Positions 5,400 to 9,503 of a DNA stretch of 9,503 nucleotides are shown piece after piece; the first letter of the stretch is position 1; the number at the start of each line of letters is the position of its first letter. This DNA comes from CAZERT01 sp964630015 (GTDB lineage: Bacteria; Patescibacteriota; Microgenomatia; UBA10105; UBA927). The stretch spans positions 1 to 9,503 of the forward strand of contig CAZVTJ010000035.1 of the NCBI GenBank assembly GCA_964630015.1, written 5' to 3'. The translations under genes were made by a program, and so were the position numbers. A model generated the notes under the pieces. It did no database searches. It saw only the letters and a program-made list of their open reading frames with translations, and was not told the origin of the DNA.

Positions 5400-5428
5400 A
5401 TTATAAGGAGTATAGAATCGTTTGTCCT
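5400..5428 (-). promoter_or_regulatory. candidate pyrB promoter inside the upstream gene's 3' end
   Basis: A perfect -10 box TATAAT (5405-5400 on the minus strand) follows AGGACA (5428-5423) after 17 bases; the latter matches TTGACA at four positions. The -10 box overlaps the TAA stop of the DUF2298 gene. Transcription would start near 5393, about 20 bases before the pyrB ATG, enough to include the AAGG-rich ribosome binding site. Confidence 0.5.
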
Positions 5429-7779
5429 GTGTTATGTGCTATTGTAAAATTTTGTGCAAAAATATCTTCATGCAAGTTGGTGAATTTTTCCCGTTCTGCC
5501 GGTCCAACCACAATATACCGGATATGATACTTCGCCCCGATACTTCTGATCGTATCAACATCTCCCGATTCATAGATTTGTCGGACATCTTCCCGAGGGG
5601 GGGCAATAAGATCATAGGATCCCCGCCATAACCATTCATGAACTGCCCAACCTACGATTGTCGGCACTCCGGCAAATGCGGAAATTCTGTTATTGTCTGT
5701 ATAACTTTCCCCGTCTGCTTCAACAATACTTGGCAGCTGGTAGGCGGGATTTTTCCCGTCCCAGTGGTATTGCGGCACCACACTATCCCTAAGCCACACC
5801 ATGGCAGCATAATCATCTGGATATTCGCTCTTAAACCACCCCAATCCATCAAGTCCCACATAGGTTTTAAGCTCCCCAAAATACGACCGGATTGCAAAAA
5901 ACGGGAATATCGAAACCAAAACAACCTGCGGAACCAATAGGACAAGGTAGACCCCACGGACCCATCGAGGTGGGATGGAGGAAAAAATTACAACAATCCT
6001 GGAATACCAAACACGTGATTTTTTCCTATTTGGATCTGAATGCTTGGACATCCTATTCCTGTTTACAATCACGGAAGCCATCGTTTGGACGGATACGATA
6101 CTCCACATCATAAATGCCTGGTATCCAAGCTTAAACATCGTATTACTACGGAAGTGCGCCGGATAAATATCTTTCGCATAGAAAAATTCTGGAATAATAA
6201 TCATGACAATCCCATACAGATACAGTATTTTTAAGAATCTGCGTACTCCCACATCCATTCGTTTGGTAATCGATGGGATAAACAAGGCTGCTCCTGAAAA
6301 CCAGAAAAACCCCCATAAAAGCCACATCATCCAGATAGGAGATTTCTGGCATTTTTCCAGTCCTTCAAACACAAACGGCCCGAAGGTTGAATTCTCCAAT
6401 CCCGATGGCGGACAGTTGACACCAATTCCTGTTGCAAACGACGAAAAATGCATAAGGAACGGAAGCGCCGTACATGCTGCAACAACACCGATCATTCCAA
6501 GGGGAACAAGTGTTTCAATATATACCCACCAATCGCGTTTCTTTCGGCGCGGATACCAATAGAGCCCGGCAAGAAGAATAGCAAATATAAGCGCATAAAT
6601 CGGCCCATCAAACGCATTCGTCATAAGAAGCACGGCAACAAGAAATCCATACAACAGCACCGTTTTGGTAATCGGATTGGTAAACAGCGCACTAATTCCG
6701 TGTTCCCCCGCCCCAAGTTCGGAAAACATTTTGACCGATTCAGTGGAAGAAAATAATTCGATCAGCAGGGCAATCGCCAAAAGCGCAAACGGGATAGACA
6801 ACACGTGCCCGTGAATATCGGACACCACGAACGAATATGACGGGAATTCATGAATCGTATATGGAATAAACCTTGTAGCATTGGCATACCAATACCGCGC
6901 CATTCCTTCCGATACACGGGAAAAAAATTCTGAAGGATTCCACAATACTGTCCAAAACGGCACGACATCTTCCCCGGTATACCCTTTCGTAAAGGCATAA
7001 ATCGTCTGCATATTCCCGGCAAGCGTAACAAACCATCCGGTGATGAGACCAACAATTGTTGATCCAAAAAATATAACACGCCCTCTTATTTTGATAAGTC
7101 CCGTTGTATCGCTCTCCCCGGTCCTGTTTCGTAGAAACAACTCTTTTCCAATTGTGAACGACATCGTAAAACATAGGGAAAACAGGGTCGCTAGCATAAG
7201 GTTAAATGTTACTGACAGCGGAAGTCCCGAAGCTTTTGTTAAGACAGCAGTTACTAGGTGGCCAAAATAATAATAATTAATCGTTCCGCCGGCCCACCAC
7301 ATATCAGGAACGGGAAAATACCGGCTATTGATAATGGTCTGCATAAATCCGTAATCCATGAATTTTTCAAGACCGCGGATTGCCGGCTCATGTGCCTTAA
7401 TCCACGCCCAAAATACAAGACAGGCAAGAAACAGAAACTCTTCAAAAATCAGAATGAGAATGGGTGGGCGGATGGGTACTCCCCGTACTTTTTTTGGAGA
7501 GTGTATAGTGCGGTTTCGCCAAAGGAGAAACAAAACCGGTAGGGAAAATACCAGTGCCAATGCGGCAAATACCGATGCCGTGGTAAAGGGAAGTATCCGG
7601 AATGTGCCAAAAAAATAAAGTAGGAATGGAACGAGGGCAAATCCGACGGCCTTGGAAAGCGCGTATCCCCCGTCATACCATCGGTGAAAAATCCTATGTG
7701 TCAAGGGATATGCAGCCGCACCGAACAAAAACACGGTTCCCCACCAGGTAAACACCATTGAAAGATCATTCCCCCACAT
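5401..7779 (-). CDS. DUF2298 (YYY-motif) polytopic membrane protein
   Basis: A membrane protein of about 790 residues with many hydrophobic segments, and a soluble C-terminal tail. Numbered from the upstream ATG at 7875, it shows the W-Y-D-G-G-Y-A-L-S-K motif after the first helix (66-75), then E-E-F ... W-A-W-I-K-A-H-E-P-x-I-R-G-L-E-K-F-M-D-Y-G-F (144-177). Next comes the diagnostic PDMWWAGGTINYYYFGH (190-206). This signature defines the DUF2298 / Chlor_Arch_YYY family, placed with GT-C-type membrane glycosyltransferases; substrate and reaction are unknown. The C-terminus (from about 731) has A-G-V-P, P-P-R-E and T-G-Q-T-I motifs. I prefer ATG 7779 (MWGNDLSMVF): the 32 residues upstream are not hydrophobic, look unlike the family and would overlap the divergent gene. 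None of ATG 7875, 7779 or 7758 has a strong ribosome binding site. A conventional promoter of pyrB lies at its end. Confidence 0.85.
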   Translation of the reverse strand: MWGNDLSMVFTWWGTVFLFGAAAYPLTHRIFHRWYDGGYALSKAVGFALVPFLLYFFGTFRILPFTTASVFAALALVFSLPVLFLLWRNRTIHSPKKVRGVPIRPPILILIFEEFLFLACLVFWAWIKAHEPAIRGLEKFMDYGFMQTIINSRYFPVPDMWWAGGTINYYYFGHLVTAVLTKASGLPLSVTFNLMLATLFSLCFTMSFTIGKELFLRNRTGESDTTGLIKIRGRVIFFGSTIVGLITGWFVTLAGNMQTIYAFTKGYTGEDVVPFWTVLWNPSEFFSRVSEGMARYWYANATRFIPYTIHEFPSYSFVVSDIHGHVLSIPFALLAIALLIELFSSTESVKMFSELGAGEHGISALFTNPITKTVLLYGFLVAVLLMTNAFDGPIYALIFAILLAGLYWYPRRKKRDWWVYIETLVPLGMIGVVAACTALPFLMHFSSFATGIGVNCPPSGLENSTFGPFVFEGLEKCQKSPIWMMWLLWGFFWFSGAALFIPSITKRMDVGVRRFLKILYLYGIVMIIIPEFFYAKDIYPAHFRSNTMFKLGYQAFMMWSIVSVQTMASVIVNRNRMSKHSDPNRKKSRVWYSRIVVIFSSIPPRWVRGVYLVLLVPQVVLVSIFPFFAIRSYFGELKTYVGLDGLGWFKSEYPDDYAAMVWLRDSVVPQYHWDGKNPAYQLPSIVEADGESYTDNNRISAFAGVPTIVGWAVHEWLWRGSYDLIAPPREDVRQIYESGDVDTIRSIGAKYHIRYIVVGPAEREKFTNLHEDIFAQNFTIAHNTGQTILYSL

Positions 7780-7829
7780 ATCACCATATTGTAGTATATT
7801 TTCCTCTTCCGCATGAAGGACAGTCTCTC

Positions 7830-7847
7830 TATATAATAGGAAGGAGT
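7830..7847. promoter_or_regulatory. divergent start region with TATATAATA and ribosome binding site
   Basis: The 68 bases between the preferred starts of the two divergent genes include TATATAATA (7830-7838). It can serve as a -10 box on the minus strand (TATTAT, start near 7823, leaving about 44 bases before ATG 7779). On the plus strand it also contains TATAAT (7832-7837), but start there would fall after the ribosome binding site AGGAAGGAG (7838-7846). No good -35 box is visible for either direction. The plus-strand ATG at 7848 is firmly supported by AGGA six bases before it. A 10-bp palindrome ACGGATCCGT lies just downstream (7853-7862). Confidence 0.35.
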
Positions 7848-9503
7848 ATGAAACGGATCCGTATCCAATGTTCATGGTGTGATTGGTGTGTCCTTCTTTT
7901 TATAACCGCAATATCGGTCATACTGATGGCCGGAACACTTGCGGCGACGCCGGATGGAGGAATCGCGGTAGCTTCCAAAGCCTGGAGTGATTTTGGCGCC
8001 CATATCCCCCTGGTCCGTTCTTTTTCCCTCGGCAGCAACTTCCCGCCGGTTTCCCCACTGTTTCCAGGGGAAACAATACGCTATCATTTCCTGTTTTATG
8101 CCTTTTCAGGACTATTGGAGCGCCTTGGCGTTCCCCTCAACTGGGCGATCAATATTCCAAGCATTCTCGGAATGATCCTGTTTCTTTCCGGACTGTATGT
8201 TCTGGGAAAATTACTCTTTGGGAATAGACGGGTTGGCATTCTGGCAATTATCTTTGTGCTCCTGAATGGTTCGCTCTCATTCGTAAACTTTTTTGCATCC
8301 CACCCGCTTGGAACATCGACACTCCCAGACATCATCTCCAACTCGCGGTTTCCGTCATTTGGGCCATGGGATAATCAGGAAATATCGGCATTTTGGAGCC
8401 TTAACATCTTCACCAACCAACGCCATCTGGCGCTTTCCTACGGAATTATCCTCTGGGCACTGTGGTTTGTATTCACCCTACCGGATAACATATCACGCAA
8501 AAAAATATTCGGCATGTCACTGTTCCTTTCCGTTCTGGTTGGATTGTCATTACTTCTGAATCAGGCAGCTGCACTGATTCTTGTTGTGTGGTTCATTTGG
8601 ATCTTTGCGGTATATCCAAAAAAGAGACTACTCTGTTTGTTTACTGGCGTTCTTTCACTCCCCTGGGTAGTGCTGTATCTATCCTTCATCGCACCATCCG
8701 GTCTTCCCGTATGGGAACCGGGATATCTTGCCCATTCCCTTGCTCCCCGAATATTTTTCCCCTATTGGTGGAAAAACCTTGGACTTCATCTTGTCCTTAT
8801 TCCCCTTGGCATTCTCTTTGCCCCGGCAAAAGCCAAAAAAGCGTTGTCTGTCCCGCTACTTCTTCTATTTGTAATCCCCAACCTCATCCGGTTTTCCCCA
8901 GATATGATCAATAACCACAAATTTTTCAATTTTTATCTTGCGATGGGGTCGTTTGGTACCGGGTGGATACTGTTTGGATTTCATACAACCCTTCGTCGGC
9001 TCACTTCACGAATTCATGCACGCATTCTTGCCATCGTGTTTCGCGTAAGCGGACTTATCAGCATGGGAATAGTATGCGTATTCCTTACTCTGTCGGGAAT
9101 TATTGACTTCTTCCCCATCATAAACGATGGAAAATATACCATTGAATCCCAAAAAACCAATCCCGACATTGCCGCGTATCTGCGCCTTGTTCCACCCCAG
9201 GCCATTGTCCTTAACAGCACATTTTTCACCAATCCCGCTTCCCTTGCCGGAAGGCCCATTTATTTCGGCTACCCGTATTTCACTTGGTCATACGGATATA
9301 TTACTCAACCACGTGAACAGCTCTATCTTGCCATGTGGCGGGCACAGAATAAGGAAACGGCATGCAGATTGGCACGCCTTGCCCATGTTGACTTTGCGGA
9401 ACTTTCACCTCACCCTGAGCAATATTTACAACCCAATACGTTTCTTTGGAACACAGAATTTACCCGGATATATACAAACGAAAAAACAGGCTATACTATT
9501 TTT
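7848..9503 (+). CDS. GT-C-like polytopic membrane protein, 3' end outside the window
   Basis: An uninterrupted frame of 552 codons runs from ATG 7848 to the last base. A good ribosome binding site (AGGA-AGGAG) and the MKRIR start, positive inside, before a hydrophobic segment (about 14-34) support the start. An extracytoplasmic loop follows with W-S-D-F-G-A-H (46-52), R-S-F-S (57-60), NFPP (64-67) and P-G-E-T-I-R-Y-H (73-80); this D-x3-H and F-P-P arrangement is typical of GT-C-fold membrane glycosyltransferases. Many hydrophobic helices follow up to about residue 420. The tail has A-G-R-P-I-Y-F-G (467-474), Q-P-R-E (487-490) and a final T-G-Y-T-I-F. The layout mirrors the divergent DUF2298 protein, so only a few residues are probably missing. 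It is likely an uncharacterised glycosyltransferase or a membrane protein related to one; the substrate cannot be told. Confidence 0.85.
   Translation, partial: MKRIRIQCSWCDWCVLLFITAISVILMAGTLAATPDGGIAVASKAWSDFGAHIPLVRSFSLGSNFPPVSPLFPGETIRYHFLFYAFSGLLERLGVPLNWAINIPSILGMILFLSGLYVLGKLLFGNRRVGILAIIFVLLNGSLSFVNFFASHPLGTSTLPDIISNSRFPSFGPWDNQEISAFWSLNIFTNQRHLALSYGIILWALWFVFTLPDNISRKKIFGMSLFLSVLVGLSLLLNQAAALILVVWFIWIFAVYPKKRLLCLFTGVLSLPWVVLYLSFIAPSGLPVWEPGYLAHSLAPRIFFPYWWKNLGLHLVLIPLGILFAPAKAKKALSVPLLLLFVIPNLIRFSPDMINNHKFFNFYLAMGSFGTGWILFGFHTTLRRLTSRIHARILAIVFRVSGLISMGIVCVFLTLSGIIDFFPIINDGKYTIESQKTNPDIAAYLRLVPPQAIVLNSTFFTNPASLAGRPIYFGYPYFTWSYGYITQPREQLYLAMWRAQNKETACRLARLAHVDFAELSPHPEQYLQPNTFLWNTEFTRIYTNEKTGYTIF

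Overview
The window looks like a chromosomal piece of a small-genome bacterium, most likely a member of the Patescibacteria (Candidate Phyla Radiation). That placement is inferred. It rests on a membrane-anchored LysM/M23 peptidase with a long cytoplasmic N-terminus, a Rho factor with a very long disordered RGG-rich N-terminus, a DUF2298 ('YYY') membrane protein, tRNA genes without an encoded CCA end, and intergenic DNA rich in short palindromic and TAGTAG/CAATGG-type simple repeats. Chloroflexota is the main alternative, because DUF2298 proteins are also common there. No in-frame TGA is needed in any gene, so the standard bacterial code fits.

Layout: positions 1-640 carry two plus-strand alanine tRNA genes (anticodon GGC, cut by the window edge, and CGC, complete). 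Between them lies a 128-bp imperfect palindrome. They are followed by a copy of the 3' end of the second tRNA, split at its T-loop by a 43-nt palindromic insertion, and by a dRS3-like hairpin (ATTCCC-N8-GGGAAT). On the minus strand follow, in coordinate order, a LysM/M23 cell-wall peptidase (694-1764), a 660-bp gene-free stretch, rho (2426-4099), pyrB (4412-5374, clearly AT-richer than its neighbours) and a DUF2298 polytopic membrane protein (5401-7779). From 7848 to the window end a long plus-strand reading frame stays open (552 codons). It encodes a second GT-C-like polytopic membrane protein transcribed divergently from the DUF2298 gene.

How the genes relate: rho, pyrB and the M23 peptidase each have a plausible promoter of their own, so the minus-strand genes need not form one operon. 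The divergent pair 5401-7779 / 7848-9503 is the most coherent unit. Both proteins share an N-terminal (D-Y/F-G ... F-P ... G-x-x-I-x-Y) and a C-terminal (A-G-x-P ... P-R-E ... TG-x-TI) layout, suggesting divergently arranged distant paralogs of a GT-C glycosyltransferase-like fold acting on lipid-linked or surface substrates at the membrane. I found no CRISPR array, transposase, phage gene or clear new defence system. The most unusual signals are non-coding: the split tRNA fragment and the inter-tRNA palindrome.
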